A stretch of 64,000 bases of DNA from Herbiconiux moechotypicola (GCF_024979255.1 NZ_JANLCN010000001.1:434001-498000); one strand, 5' to 3'. Positions 47,032-55,597 are shown, counted from the first letter of the stretch. The notes: generated from the sequence alone by a model not told the origin. Made by a program: numbers and translations.

Positions 47032-48237
47032 CTACGAAGCGCTCGAATCCGAAGGCTCGGCGCTTTGGATGGCTTCGACAAAGGAGTCGAGGATCGGCTG
47101 TGCGGTGAGCTCAATCTGCCAGGGGCGTGCGCCGAGCTCCGCGAGGGCGGCGGAGACGGATGCGACCGTCAGTTCCGCAGGTGGCGACCAGGCGAGACGT
47201 CGCAGGAACTCGGGGGTGAGCAGATTCTCGAGCGGGATGGCGTGCTCCTCGCCGAGCGCGGTCAACGCCGCCCGGGCGCCCTTCAGGCGGAGGTCGGCCT
47301 CGGGATTGCGGTCGGACCAGCTGCGCGGCGGCGGGAGGGTGTCGGTGCCGCGGCGCTGCACCGGGATGTCGTCGGTGGTGAGCGCGCGTTCGACGGCGGC
47401 CCACCAGCGGTCGATCTCGGAGCGGCTCGCGCGGCCGGAGAACTGCTTCAACGCGGCCAGCTCACGACGTGACGAGGGCAACGCCTTTGCCGCCACCATG
47501 AGCGAGGCGTCGGGAACCAGGCGGCCCGGCGCGGTATCGGTGGAGCGCGCGAGGTCGTCCCGGGCGAGCCACAGCTCGCGTGCGGCGGCGAGGTGCCGGT
47601 CGGCGCGCAGGGCCGACACCCCGGTGAGCCGGCGCCAGGGCTCGGCCAGCGGCGGCTTCTCCTCTTTCGCCACCACGGCGGCGAACTCCTGGCGGGCGAG
47701 CTCGGTCTTGCCCTGCTCCTCGAGCAGCACCGCCATGGCGTCGCGCAGGTCGATCAGGAGCTCCACGTCGAGCGCCGCGTACTCCAGCCAGGACGCCGGC
47801 AGCGGTCGGGTCGACCAGTCGGCGGCCGAGTGCTCCTTGGCGAGGTGGATGCCGAGCAGCTCCTCCACCACGCTGCCTAGACCCACGCGCGGCAGGCCGA
47901 GCAGCCGGGCGGCGAGCTCCGTGTCGAACACGGTGACCGGGTCGAGGCCCACCTCGCGCAGGCACGGCAGGTCTTGGCTCGCGGCGTGCAGCACCCACTC
48001 GACCCCGCCGATCACCTCCTGCAGCGGGGCGAACTCCGCGATCGCCGGGGGATCGATGAGAAAAGTGCCGGAACCGCGGCGGTAGAGCTGGATGAGGTAG
48101 GCGCGCTGGGAGTAGCGGAAGCCGCTGGCCCGTTCGGCATCGACGGCCACCGGTCCCTCGCCGAGGGCGAGCGCCTCGACGGCGTCGTGGAAGTCGTCGA
48201 CCGAGGAGATGACCGTGCGCTCGGAAGCGTCAGTCAC
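47032..48237 (-). CDS. rnd: Ribonuclease D-like 3'-5' exonuclease with HRDC domain
   Basis: A 401-residue DEDD-family exonuclease. Exo motif I is GPVAVDAERASGFRY (Asp-x-Glu), motif II VLHAASQDLPCLREVGL (Asp), and motif III WLEYAALDVELLIDLRDAM (Tyr and Asp). The C-terminal half carries an HRDC-type helical domain (around DASLMVAAKALPSSRRELAA). It probably trims structured RNA 3' ends. The GTG start at 48237 overlaps the DUF3000 stop by 8 bases (GTGACTGA). The DUF3000-RNase D-dxs neighbourhood is conserved with mycobacteria, although fadA, fadB and a reductase gene intervene here. Confidence 0.92.
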   Translation of the reverse strand: MTDASERTVISSVDDFHDAVEALALGEGPVAVDAERASGFRYSQRAYLIQLYRRGSGTFLIDPPAIAEFAPLQEVIGGVEWVLHAASQDLPCLREVGLDPVTVFDTELAARLLGLPRVGLGSVVEELLGIHLAKEHSAADWSTRPLPASWLEYAALDVELLIDLRDAMAVLLEEQGKTELARQEFAAVVAKEEKPPLAEPWRRLTGVSALRADRHLAAARELWLARDDLARSTDTAPGRLVPDASLMVAAKALPSSRRELAALKQFSGRASRSEIDRWWAAVERALTTDDIPVQRRGTDTLPPPRSWSDRNPEADLRLKGARAALTALGEEHAIPLENLLTPEFLRRLAWSPPAELTVASVSAALAELGARPWQIELTAQPILDSFVEAIQSAEPSDSSAS

Positions 48238-48826
48238 GTCGGGCCCGCCTCGCCTTCAGCATCGTGACGCCGTCGACCGCGGGCGGAAGGCCGGCCAGCA
48301 TGCACAACAGCTCGCTCCAGCCCTCCACGTGCGCCTGCAGGTTGTGGTCGGTGGGGGTCCAGGATGCGCGGAGCTCGATCTGCGCCCCGTCACCCTGGTC
48401 GGCCAGCTCGCCGAACCCGGTGGAGAGGATCTTCGTGGCGGTGCCCGAGGCGCTGGTGTAGTTCGCCCCGCGGGCGTCGAGCGCGTCGACCAGCCACGAC
48501 CAGGCCACGTCGGCCAGGAAGGGGTCGAGCCCGATGTCGGTCTCCAGCGGCGCCTGGGCGAAGCACACCACCCGGAACTCGCCGCCCCAGGCATCCGGTT
48601 CCTCGGGGTCGTGCAGCAGGATGAAGCGGCCGGTGCCGAGTTCGGAGTCGGCGCCGTGCCGAGCAGGGGTGACGTCGGCGGCCAGTGCGACGGCGTTCGG
48701 GGCGAGGTTGCCGGGTGCGGGGATCTCGTGCACGACCAGCTCCGCCCGCGTCTCCGCTCGTCGCAGGGAGTCCAGCGCCGCGCCGAATGCCGCCGGAATG
48801 TCCGGGGTGAAGGGGGAATCGGCCAC
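48230..48826 (-). CDS. DUF3000 domain protein
   Basis: A 198-residue protein conserved beside RNase D in actinobacteria; function unknown. It begins MADSPFTPDIPAAFGAALDS and contains LVVHEIPAPGNLAPNAVAL, GRFILLHDPEEPDAWGGEFR and DPFLADVAWSWLVDALDARG, typical of DUF3000. No membrane segment or known catalytic motif is seen. GTG 48826 has TAGTCT 6 bases upstream, and the gene is translationally coupled to RNase D by an 8-base overlap. Confidence 0.9.
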   Translation of the reverse strand: MADSPFTPDIPAAFGAALDSLRRAETRAELVVHEIPAPGNLAPNAVALAADVTPARHGADSELGTGRFILLHDPEEPDAWGGEFRVVCFAQAPLETDIGLDPFLADVAWSWLVDALDARGANYTSASGTATKILSTGFGELADQGDGAQIELRASWTPTDHNLQAHVEGWSELLCMLAGLPPAVDGVTMLKARRARRD

Positions 48827-48832
48827 GACTGC

Positions 48833-48838
48833 AGACTA
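48833..48838 (-). promoter_or_regulatory. Leaderless -10 box of the DUF3000-rnd operon
   Basis: TAGTCT on the minus strand ends 6 bases before GTG 48826. Confidence 0.5.
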
Positions 48839-48899
48839 GAGTTCTTTGAGCCGGGCGCGGCGAAGGCACGCCGACGGCACAGCGCGGAAAGGCGGTCGC

Positions 48900-50120
48900 A
48901 TGGCTCAGCGGGATGCGGCGGGGAGCGGCGCAGCGAGGCGGGATGCGGCGGGCCGCGAGCCCGCGAGGGTGCCCGTCTGGAGCGTGATCGCGATGGCGGC
49001 CGGTGCCGCCGCCGCACTGACGGCCGCCGCAGGTGCCGTCATCACGGCTCGCATGTCGCGGGCCATCGTGACCCCCGCGCTGCCGGTCGACGACGTGCGC
49101 ATCCTCGGTCACGACGAGGAATCCGGCACCATCGAGCTCTCCGTCACCGCGGACTCCATCTTGCCGGGCGAGTACAGCCTGCGTTTCACCGCGGACACGG
49201 GGCACGCGAGACTCGGCGAGGTGCTCTCGGTGGCCGACGGGGTGGTGCGCCGCACGGTGACGGCGGTCGACTACGGCGACCTCGCCCGCGCGCGGAACGG
49301 ACGCATCAGCGGCTGGTACTACATCCACCCGCGCGAGCTGGGTGTGCCCGTCGACGAGGTGGAGGTGTTCACCCCGGTGGGCCCGGCCCCGGCCTGGCTC
49401 GTGCCCGCCGTCGACCGGTCGAGCACTCGATGGGTGATCCAGGTGCACGGCAGGGGAGTGCGGCGGGGCGAGACCATCCGGGGTGTGCCGGTGTTCCGCG
49501 ACCACGGGTACCACTCCCTCTGCATCTCGTATCGCAACGACGGCGACGCCCCGCGCTCGGCCGACGGCCGCTACGCGCTCGGCGACACCGAGTGGCAGGA
49601 CCTCGACGCCGCCATGACCTTCGCGGTCGACCACGGGGCGACCGACATCGTGGTGATGGGCTGGTCGATGGGCGGGGCGATCGCGCTCCAGGCCATGGGC
49701 CGTGCCGTGCACCGGGGGCTCGTGCGTGCTCTCGTGCTGGAGTCGCCCGCGGTCGACTGGGTCGACGTGCTGCGGTTCCAGGGGCGCCTGCACCGGGTTC
49801 CCGAAGTGCTCGGCGACGCTGCCTTCGCCACCATCAGCCACCCTTGGGGCGGCGCGGTGACCGGGCTCGAGCAGCCCGTCGACCTGCGCCGGCTCGACTT
49901 CGTGGAGCGCAGCGACGAGGTCACCGTACCGGTGCTCATCCTGCACAGCGACGACGACGGCTACGTGCCCTCCACCGGGTCGCGGCGCCTGGCCGAGGAG
50001 CGGCCCGACCTCGTGACCCTGGTGCCCTTCTCCATCGCGCGTCACACCAAGCTCTGGAACTATGACCGCGAGCGCTGGACCGCCTCGATCGACACCTGGC
50101 TCACTGAGCGCGGACTCTGA
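48900..50120 (+). CDS. Membrane-anchored alpha/beta hydrolase
   Basis: About 406 residues. A short basic N-terminus is followed by one transmembrane helix (WSVIAMAAGAAAALTAAAGA), a beta-rich extracytoplasmic or cytoplasmic spacer of about 150 residues, and an alpha/beta hydrolase domain. The catalytic triad is intact: Ser256 in VMGWSMGGAIA, Asp in ILHSDDDGYVPS and His in SIARHTKLWN. RWVIQVHGRGVRRGETIRG gives the oxyanion-side strand. Likely an esterase or peptidase; the substrate is unknown. ATG 48900 follows GGAAAGG. It converges on sufE. Confidence 0.87.
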   Translation: MAQRDAAGSGAARRDAAGREPARVPVWSVIAMAAGAAAALTAAAGAVITARMSRAIVTPALPVDDVRILGHDEESGTIELSVTADSILPGEYSLRFTADTGHARLGEVLSVADGVVRRTVTAVDYGDLARARNGRISGWYYIHPRELGVPVDEVEVFTPVGPAPAWLVPAVDRSSTRWVIQVHGRGVRRGETIRGVPVFRDHGYHSLCISYRNDGDAPRSADGRYALGDTEWQDLDAAMTFAVDHGATDIVVMGWSMGGAIALQAMGRAVHRGLVRALVLESPAVDWVDVLRFQGRLHRVPEVLGDAAFATISHPWGGAVTGLEQPVDLRRLDFVERSDEVTVPVLILHSDDDGYVPSTGSRRLAEERPDLVTLVPFSIARHTKLWNYDRERWTASIDTWLTERGL

Positions 50121-50126
50121 CCGATC

Positions 50127-50567
50127 TCAGCGCCCCGAGCGTTCCCGCACCTGGCGTTTCGTGCGCCCGAGCAGGGCGGTCATGCCCCGGATGCGCAGGG
50201 GAGACACGGCCTGGGTGAGACCGAGGGTGTTCGGGAAGTCATCCGGGATGGCGAGCACCTCGTCGATGGACAGACCGTCGATCCCCTGCACGAGGATCGA
50301 CGCGAAACCCCGGGTGGTCGGGGCTTCGCGGGGCGCCGTGGCGAACAGGTGCACCGTGCCGTCGTCGTCGATCTCCACGAAGATCGACACGGGGGACTGG
50401 CACTCGACGACCCGCTCGAACAGGTTGGGATGCTCGGCGTACCGCTCCGGCAGCTCCGGGAGCTCCTGGGAGAACTCCAGCAGCATCTCCAGGCGCTCGC
50501 GCTGCTCGAGCGCGAGGAACTCGTCGCGGATCTCGGCCAGGGCTGCGGGCAGTGTCGTGTCGCTCAT
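50127..50567 (-). CDS. sufE: SufE-like sulfur acceptor protein
   Basis: Accepts persulfide sulfur from a cysteine desulfurase and passes it to the Suf iron-sulfur assembly scaffold; 146 residues. The acceptor is Cys56 in RVVECQSPVSIFVEIDD. Other family blocks are EIRDEFLALEQRERLEMLLE and PTTRGFASILVQGIDGLS. It lies 30 bases downstream of a rhodanese sulfurtransferase gene on the same strand, a pair that recurs in actinobacteria and suggests a shared sulfur-transfer role. No suf operon is in the window. Confidence 0.93.
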   Translation of the reverse strand: MSDTTLPAALAEIRDEFLALEQRERLEMLLEFSQELPELPERYAEHPNLFERVVECQSPVSIFVEIDDDGTVHLFATAPREAPTTRGFASILVQGIDGLSIDEVLAIPDDFPNTLGLTQAVSPLRIRGMTALLGRTKRQVRERSGR

Positions 50568-50597
50568 CCCGACCAGTATCGCCCACCCCCGGTGGGA

Positions 50598-51500
50598 TCA
50601 GGCCCGGACGGGGGCTTCTCCCGGCTCCGACCCGGTCACGATCGGCACGCGCACGGCGCTGCCCCACTCGGTCCACGACCCGTCGTAGTTGCGCACGTTC
50701 TCGAAGCCCAGCAGGTGCGTGAGCACGAACCAGGTGTGGCTCGAGCGTTCGCCGATGCGGCAGTAGGCGATCACGGGCTCGCCCTCGGCGAGCCCGGCAC
50801 CCTCGCGGTACACCGCGTCGAGCTCGGCGACGGGCTTGAACCGGCCGTCCTCGGCAGCGGCCTTGGCCCACGGCACATTCGCCGCGGTCGGGATGTGGCC
50901 GGCCCGGAGAGCGCCCTCCTCGGGATAGGCCGGTGCGGTCGTGCGCTCCCCGCTGTACTCCTCGGGCGACCGCACGTCGACGAGGGGGTGGCCGAGGTGC
51001 TCGAGCACGTCCTCCTTGAAGGCGCGGATCTCGGAGTCGTGACGCTCCACCACCGGGTACTCCACCGCATCCGGAGCCGGGCGGTCGGTCGTGATCGGCC
51101 GCCCCTCGGCGATCCAGGCGTCGCGGCCGCCGTCGAGCAGGCGCACGTCGTCGTGCCCGAAGAGGGTGAACACCCACAGCGCGTAGGCGGCCCACCAGTT
51201 GCTCTTGTCGCCGTAGATCACCACGGTGTCGTCGCGCGAGATGCCCTTCGAGCCCACGAGCGCCGCGAACTCCGGCCCCTGTACGTAGTCGCGCAGCACC
51301 GGGTCGTTGAGGTCGGTGTGCCAGTCGATCTTGACGGCGCCGGGGATGTGGCCGGTCTCGTAGAGCAGCACGTCCTCGTCCGATTCCACCACCACGAGGC
51401 CGGGCTCACCGAGGTGGGCTTCGAGCCACTCGGTCGAGACGAGGCGCTCCGGATGCGCGTAGCCGGTGAACTTCTCGGACGGATCGAACGCGACGGACAT
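50598..51500 (-). CDS. sseA: Thiosulfate/3-mercaptopyruvate sulfurtransferase (two-rhodanese)
   Basis: A 300-residue protein with two rhodanese domains. The N-terminal inactive one has [18 protein letters not shown] and [20 protein letters not shown]. The C-terminal active one has [14 protein letters not shown] and the catalytic loop [17 protein letters not shown] with Cys247. The CRIGERSS loop is the form common in actinobacterial CysA/SseA enzymes, and the exact sulfur donor is uncertain. ATG 51500 follows CTGGAGG. It is divergent from zapE and probably co-transcribed with sufE. Confidence 0.93.
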   Translation of the reverse strand: MSVAFDPSEKFTGYAHPERLVSTEWLEAHLGEPGLVVVESDEDVLLYETGHIPGAVKIDWHTDLNDPVLRDYVQGPEFAALVGSKGISRDDTVVIYGDKSNWWAAYALWVFTLFGHDDVRLLDGGRDAWIAEGRPITTDRPAPDAVEYPVVERHDSEIRAFKEDVLEHLGHPLVDVRSPEEYSGERTTAPAYPEEGALRAGHIPTAANVPWAKAAAEDGRFKPVAELDAVYREGAGLAEGEPVIAYCRIGERSSHTWFVLTHLLGFENVRNYDGSWTEWGSAVRVPIVTGSEPGEAPVRA

Positions 51501-51606
51501 GTGCTGAACCTCCAGTTAGGGTTAGGGCTGACCCCCAGACGAATCTATGTCCTCCCGGCCCGCCCGGGGCGTGGCGGGTAAAACTTCGACACACTCGGGA
51601 ACCCAG

Positions 51607-52641
51607 ATGACCTTCGACCCGCCGACCGTCGCCCCGCGCCTGATCGAGCGCAGCCCCTCCATGTCGGGCGCCGAGCTGGTGGCCACCCTGGTGCCGCCGC
51701 GCCAGTTCGACTCCGCCTCGTTCGACAGCTACCGTCCCGATCGCGATCACCCGTCGCAGGGCGAGGCGCTGGCGAAGATCCGCACCTTCGCCGAGGGCTG
51801 GAAGCCCGCCAGGGCGGGCGGGTTCTTCGGGCGGGGCAAGAAGACGGTGGCTCCGAAGCCCGGCATCTACCTCGACGGCGGGTTCGGTGTGGGCAAGACC
51901 CACCTGCTCGCCTCGCTCTGGCATGCCGCGCCCGGGCCCAAGTACTTCGGCACCTTCATCGAGTACACGGCCCTCATCGGCGCGCTCGGCTACGCCAACG
52001 CAGTGCAGCAGTTCGCCGGCGCGAAGCTCATCTGCATCGACGAGTTCGAGCTCGACGACCCGGGTGACACCATGCTCATGACCCGATTCCTCGGCGAGCT
52101 CGTGGCCAAGGGCACGCGGCTGGCCGCCACCTCCAACACCCCGCCGAACGCGCTGGGCGAGGGGCGGTTCGCCGCGAGCGACTTCCTCCGCGAGATCCAG
52201 GCGATCGCCGACCGCTTCGAGATCGTGCGCATCGACGGTGTCGACTACCGCCGCCGCGACATCGAGGGCCACGCCGCGTCGTTCGGCGACGATGCTGAAC
52301 TGGAATCCGCCGTCGCGAGCCGGTCGACGGCAGGGGAGCGGGTCACCCTCGACGACTTCGACGAGCTGGTGCACCATCTCGGCACCGTGCATCCGTCGCG
52401 CTACATCAGACTGCTCGAGGGGGTCGACGCGATCGCCGTGCGCGGAGTGCACCCGCTCACCGACCAGACCGACGCCCTGCGGCTGGTCGCGTTCATCGAC
52501 CGGGTCTACGACGCCCAGCTGTCCGTGCTGGCTTCGGGAACCCCGTTCGACGAGGTGTTCGCGGGCGACATGCTGAACGGCGGCTACCGCAAGAAGTACC
52601 TGCGCGCGGTCTCGCGACTGATCGCCTCCGCCACCCGCTGA
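51607..52641 (+). CDS. zapE: Cell division ATPase ZapE (AFG1-like)
   Basis: A 344-residue P-loop ATPase of the ZapE/AFG1 family. Walker A is LDGGFGVGKTHLLASLW, Walker B LICIDEFELDDPGDTMLM, with the sensor LAATSNTPPNALGEGRFAA and FLREIQAIADRFEIVRIDG. The C-terminal part ends in the family form LSVLASGTPFDEVF...YRKKYLRAVSRL. In E. coli ZapE destabilises FtsZ rings under stress; the actinobacterial role is unproven. I chose ATG 51607; an in-frame ATG at 51547 would add twenty residues of low-complexity sequence. Its 106-base upstream region is shared with sseA. Confidence 0.9.
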   Translation: MTFDPPTVAPRLIERSPSMSGAELVATLVPPRQFDSASFDSYRPDRDHPSQGEALAKIRTFAEGWKPARAGGFFGRGKKTVAPKPGIYLDGGFGVGKTHLLASLWHAAPGPKYFGTFIEYTALIGALGYANAVQQFAGAKLICIDEFELDDPGDTMLMTRFLGELVAKGTRLAATSNTPPNALGEGRFAASDFLREIQAIADRFEIVRIDGVDYRRRDIEGHAASFGDDAELESAVASRSTAGERVTLDDFDELVHHLGTVHPSRYIRLLEGVDAIAVRGVHPLTDQTDALRLVAFIDRVYDAQLSVLASGTPFDEVFAGDMLNGGYRKKYLRAVSRLIASATR

Positions 52642-52689
52642 GGCGGTCTGAGAGCTCTGGGCATCCTCACGACGGATTCCCCGCACCCC

Positions 52690-52758
52690 GAAACATGATG
52701 TTTACATTCGGCCGCTCCGTGTAACACGGCGTACACAAAGTTCGTCGCCCTGCGAAAC
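52690..52758 (+). promoter_or_regulatory. Possible GlnR-like half-sites upstream of amt
   Basis: GAAAC-n6-TTTAC lies at 52690-52705. A second series with an 11-base period starts with GTAAC (52721) and TACAC (52732) and ends with GAAAC (52754). The half-sites are imperfect compared with the glnA1 box. A TGTAAT -10 candidate is at 52784-52789. Because amt is a classic GlnR target and glnA1 here has a clean box, I list it as a weaker candidate. The rest of the 234-base gap holds only the leader and an AGAGAGGT ribosome site. Confidence 0.35.
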
Positions 52759-52875
52759 CTCTCTTCGCCAGACTTCCCTTGCCTGTAATTGCGCCCTCGG
52801 TGTCGTGCTCGCCGTCAGCTCCACAGCAATTCCAGTTGTACCCGCCCAGCACGTAAAAGAGAGGTAACCACTCAT

Positions 52876-54114
52876 ATGGAAGAAGTAACCGGCAACCTGA
52901 ACTCACTATGGTTGCTCGTTGCAGCCGCCCTCGTGCTCCTCATGACCCCCGGCGTCGCGTTCTTCTACGGCGGCATGGTCAAGGCGAAGTCGGTCATCTC
53001 GATGATGATGATGAGCTTCGGAGCGATGGGCCTCGTCGGCGTCCTCTGGGTGCTGTACGGCTACGGGCTCGTGTTCGGAACCCCGCTCATCCCGGGCATC
53101 GTCGGAAACCCGTTCGACGGTTCCATCGGGCTCTCGAGCCTCCTCGGCATCGATGAGTCGGGCGCGATGAACCCCGACCTGGCCGGCCTCGCGTTCGCGG
53201 GCTTCCAGGCGACCTTCGCCATCATCACCGTGGCCCTCGTCTCCGGTGCCATCGCCGACCGCGCCAAGTTCGGCGCGTGGATGGTGTTCGCCGGCGTCTG
53301 GGTGACCCTGGTCTACTTCCCCGTCGCGTTCATGGTGTTCAACCTGGCCGAGGGCTGGGCTCCGGTCTGGGGCGTCAACGACTTCGCCGGTGGCACCGCG
53401 GTGCACATCAACGCCGGTGCGGCGGCCCTCGCCCTCGCCCTGGTGCTCGGCAAGCGCGTCGGCTTCCAGAAGGGCATCCAGAAGCCGCACAACGTGCCGC
53501 TGACGCTGCTCGGTGCCTCGCTGCTGTGGTTCGGCTGGTTCGGCTTCAACGCCGGTTCCGAGGCCGCCGTCGACGGTGTCGCCGCGATCGCCTGGATCAA
53601 CACCCTCGCCGCTCCCGCCGCCGCCATCATCGGCTGGCTCATCGTCGAGAAGATCAAGGACGGCAAGCCCACCTCGATCGGTGCCGCCTCGGGTGCCGTC
53701 GCCGGTCTGGTCGCCATCACCCCGGCCTGTAACATCCTCACCCCGGGCTGGGCGATCGTGCTCGGCATCATCGCCGGTGCCGTCTGCGCCCTGGCGATCG
53801 AGCTGAAGTTCAAGCTGGGCTTCGACGACTCGCTCGACGTCGTGGGCATCCACCTCGTCGGCGGGTTCATCGGCACCCTCTACATCGGCATCTTCGGCGC
53901 CGGCATCGGCCTGCTCTCGACCGGCTCGTTCGAGCAGCTCTGGAAGCAGTTCGCCGCCGCGGTCGTCATCGCGATCTACTCGTTCGTGATGGCTCTCCTC
54001 ATCGGCTTCATCATCCAGAAGACGATGGGCTTCCGCATCAAGAACGAGGACGAGGTCGCCGGTGTCGACACCGTCGTCCACGGCGAAGAGGGCTACGTGC
54101 TCGAGAACGCCTGA
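52876..54114 (+). CDS. amt: Ammonium transporter (Amt/MEP/Rh family)
   Basis: Conducts ammonium across the membrane; 412 residues with 11 predicted helices. Family landmarks are LLMTPGVAFFYGGMVKAKS, AFAGFQATFAIITVALVSGA, GGTAVHINAGAAALALALVL (first pore His), LLWFGWFGFNAGSEAAVDG and VVGIHLVGGFIGTLYIGIFG (second pore His). The N-terminus MEEVTGNLNSLW has no cleavable signal. ATG 52876 has AGAGAGGT upstream. No glnK or glnD follows, although amt-glnK-glnD is common in actinobacteria; the next gene converges. A terminator hairpin follows the stop. Confidence 0.95.
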   Translation: MEEVTGNLNSLWLLVAAALVLLMTPGVAFFYGGMVKAKSVISMMMMSFGAMGLVGVLWVLYGYGLVFGTPLIPGIVGNPFDGSIGLSSLLGIDESGAMNPDLAGLAFAGFQATFAIITVALVSGAIADRAKFGAWMVFAGVWVTLVYFPVAFMVFNLAEGWAPVWGVNDFAGGTAVHINAGAAALALALVLGKRVGFQKGIQKPHNVPLTLLGASLLWFGWFGFNAGSEAAVDGVAAIAWINTLAAPAAAIIGWLIVEKIKDGKPTSIGAASGAVAGLVAITPACNILTPGWAIVLGIIAGAVCALAIELKFKLGFDDSLDVVGIHLVGGFIGTLYIGIFGAGIGLLSTGSFEQLWKQFAAAVVIAIYSFVMALLIGFIIQKTMGFRIKNEDEVAGVDTVVHGEEGYVLENA

Positions 54115-54132
54115 TCGTTCAGCACTCCACGG

Positions 54133-54166
54133 GGCGGGGCGTCATCCTTCGGGATGGCGCCCCGCC
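54133..54166. terminator. Bidirectional terminator with UUCG loop between amt and the EI24 gene
   Basis: GGCGGGGCG (54133-54141) pairs with CGCCCCGCC (54158-54166), an inner CATCC/GGATG stem follows, and the loop is TTCG. The hairpin overlaps the last codons of the convergent EI24-family gene, so it probably serves both transcripts. Confidence 0.8.
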
Positions 54167-54918
54167 TCCGTGTGCGCGGCCTCCGTGTGCGCCCGGCGCA
54201 GGAGGGCCGTGGCCCCCACGACGGCGGCGGGCATGGCCGCGACCGCGCCGAGCGGGATGAGGAACACCAGGTAGACCGCCACCCCGAAACCCAGCGTGCG
54301 GGCGCGACGGGTACCGAGCATCCGGCGGCGGTCACGCAGGGTCAGCCCACGGGCGTCCGAGGCGAATCCGGTGAGTTCGAGCGCCAGAACCCAGCCGCCG
54401 AACAGGGCCGAGAGCACGGGGGCCGCGATCTGGCCGGCGATCGGGATGAGCCCGACCACGACGAGCACCGCTCCGAAGGCCGCGGTGAGCGCGAGGATGC
54501 GCGCCGCGATGGTCACACCGCGCCCGAGCAGCCTCCAGAAGCCGCCCTGCGGCTCGGGCGGAGCATCGCCGAGACTCTCTTCGGTGACCCGCCAGATGCG
54601 TTCGTAGAACGGGTCGCCGACGGCGAGGGTGATCGCCGTGAAAGTGAAGACCGCCAGCAGCACGGCGACTCCGACGAGCGCGGCGGCGACCGCGGCGCGG
54701 AAGACGGTGCGCCACGGCTCGACCCAGCCGTCGGCGAAGGGCGTGACCCCGTCGGCCAGGGTGGGGGAGGAGACGGCCAACGCGACGAGGGCGGCGGTGA
54801 ACACGACGCCGACGATCAGAGCCGGCAGCATGCCCAGCAGCATGAGCTTCGGGCGTGTCGCCCAGAGGCTGAAGCCGCGCAGCAATACACCGACACCGGC
54901 GAAGAAGTCGCGCACCAT
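54142..54918 (-). CDS. EI24/CysZ-like membrane protein
   Basis: A 258-residue protein with four to six hydrophobic segments, starting MVRDFFAGVGVLLRGFSLWA. The order of conserved blocks, RPKLMLLGMLPALIVGVVFT, DPFYERIWRVTEESLGD, ALTAAFGAVLVVVGLIPIAG and TLRDRRRMLGTRRARTLGFG, matches the EI24-domain/CysZ family. E. coli CysZ imports sulfate, but substrate is not established for actinobacterial members. ATG 54918 has TACGCT 7 bases upstream; a GTG six codons earlier (54936) is possible. The 3' end overlaps a terminator shared with amt. Confidence 0.85.
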   Translation of the reverse strand: MVRDFFAGVGVLLRGFSLWATRPKLMLLGMLPALIVGVVFTAALVALAVSSPTLADGVTPFADGWVEPWRTVFRAAVAAALVGVAVLLAVFTFTAITLAVGDPFYERIWRVTEESLGDAPPEPQGGFWRLLGRGVTIAARILALTAAFGAVLVVVGLIPIAGQIAAPVLSALFGGWVLALELTGFASDARGLTLRDRRRMLGTRRARTLGFGVAVYLVFLIPLGAVAAMPAAVVGATALLRRAHTEAAHTEAGRHPEG

Positions 54919-54988
54919 GTGGCCGAGCGTACCCACCGCGCCTGAGGCGAGCTGGTGGGTGAGGCCAACCGGTGGGTGGGGAAGTGTG

Positions 54989-55061
54989 TGGGCGATACCG
55001 GACTCGAACCGATGACCTCTTCCGTGTGAAGGAAGCGCGCTACCAACTGCGCCAATCGCCC
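54989..55061 (-). tRNA. tRNA-Val (CAC)
   Basis: 73 bases, full cloverleaf: acceptor GGGCGAT/ATCGCCC, D-arm with GTTGGTAGC, anticodon stem CTTCC/GGAAG with loop TTCACAC (anticodon CAC), and T-loop GGTTCGAGTCC. Discriminator A; CCA is not encoded. Divergent from the three plus-strand tRNA genes. Confidence 0.95.
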
Positions 55062-55140
55062 TGGGCCGAGATCGATACTACTGGATGCGGAGGGGTGCTC
55101 GTGAACATCCGGTGGCGCGACACGCACGGGATGCGTCGAT

Positions 55141-55170
55141 TTGGCTATCTCTCGAATCTTCGGCTAGTGT
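55141..55170 (+). promoter_or_regulatory. Promoter of the Gly-Cys-Val tRNA cluster
   Basis: TTGGCT (55141-55146), an 18-base spacer and TAGTGT (55165-55170) form a sigma-A-like promoter, 31 bases before the first plus-strand tRNA gene. Confidence 0.55.
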
Positions 55171-55201
55171 CTAATCCGTTCGCAGCAATGCGGATGGAAA
55201 T

Positions 55202-55273
55202 GCGGATGTGGCGCAGCGGTAGCGCATCACCTTGCCAAGGTGAGGGTCGCGAGTTCGAATCTCGTCATCCGCT
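55202..55273 (+). tRNA. tRNA-Gly (GCC)
   Basis: 72 bases. Acceptor GCGGATG/CATCCGC, anticodon stem TCACC/GGTGA with loop TTGCCAA (anticodon GCC), T-arm GAGTTCGAATCTC. Discriminator T; CCA is not encoded. Confidence 0.95.
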
Positions 55274-55322
55274 CGAGTGAAGTCACTCGTTTGTGGGCAC
55301 CCACACACGGGGCCTTACACGC

Positions 55323-55393
55323 GGTGGCGTGGCCGAGAGGCGAGGCAGCGGCCTGCAAAGCCGTCCACACGGGTTCGAATCCCGTCGCCACCT
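55323..55393 (+). tRNA. tRNA-Cys (GCA)
   Basis: 71 bases. Acceptor GGTGGCG/CGCCACC, anticodon loop CTGCAAA (anticodon GCA), T-arm GGGTTCGAATCCC, discriminator T. It lies 49 bases after tRNA-Gly in the same cluster. Confidence 0.95.
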
Positions 55394-55438
55394 CGCACGA
55401 GTTCCACCACCACGATGAGGCGGCACAGCACGAGAATT

Positions 55439-55510
55439 GGGCGATTGGCGCAGCGGTAGCGCGCTTCCCTGACACGGAAGAGGTCACTGGTTCGATCCCA
55501 GTATCGCCCA
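55439..55510 (+). tRNA. tRNA-Val (GAC)
   Basis: 72 bases. Acceptor GGGCGAT/ATCGCCC is identical to that of the minus-strand tRNA-Val. Anticodon stem CTTCC/GGAAG with loop CTGACAC gives anticodon GAC; T-arm is TGGTTCGATCCCA and the discriminator A. Together the two genes read all four valine codons only with a further isoacceptor elsewhere. Confidence 0.95.
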
Positions 55511-55523
55511 CGAGAATCACTGG

Positions 55524-55549
55524 AAAACCCCCGGAGCGCCGGGGGTTTT
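55524..55549 (+). terminator. Intrinsic terminator of the tRNA cluster
   Basis: AAAACCCCCGG (55524-55534), loop AGCG, CCGGGGGTTTT (55539-55549): an 11-base stem ending in a T run, 13 bases after tRNA-Val. Confidence 0.9.
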
Positions 55550-55597
55550 CTGCGTTGTGCTCTCCCTGAGTCATGCCCCCGTGAAAGGATCATCGCC

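Noticed and set aside
51517-51530. Two telomere-like TTAGGG units between sseA and zapE
   Set aside because: Only two imperfectly bounded units inside a promoter region; on the minus strand they read as an ordinary TAACCCT -10-like stretch. Chance is sufficient.
51547-51606. Earlier ATG start for zapE
   Set aside because: It adds twenty residues without family similarity; not excluded, but the later ATG fits the conserved N-terminus better.
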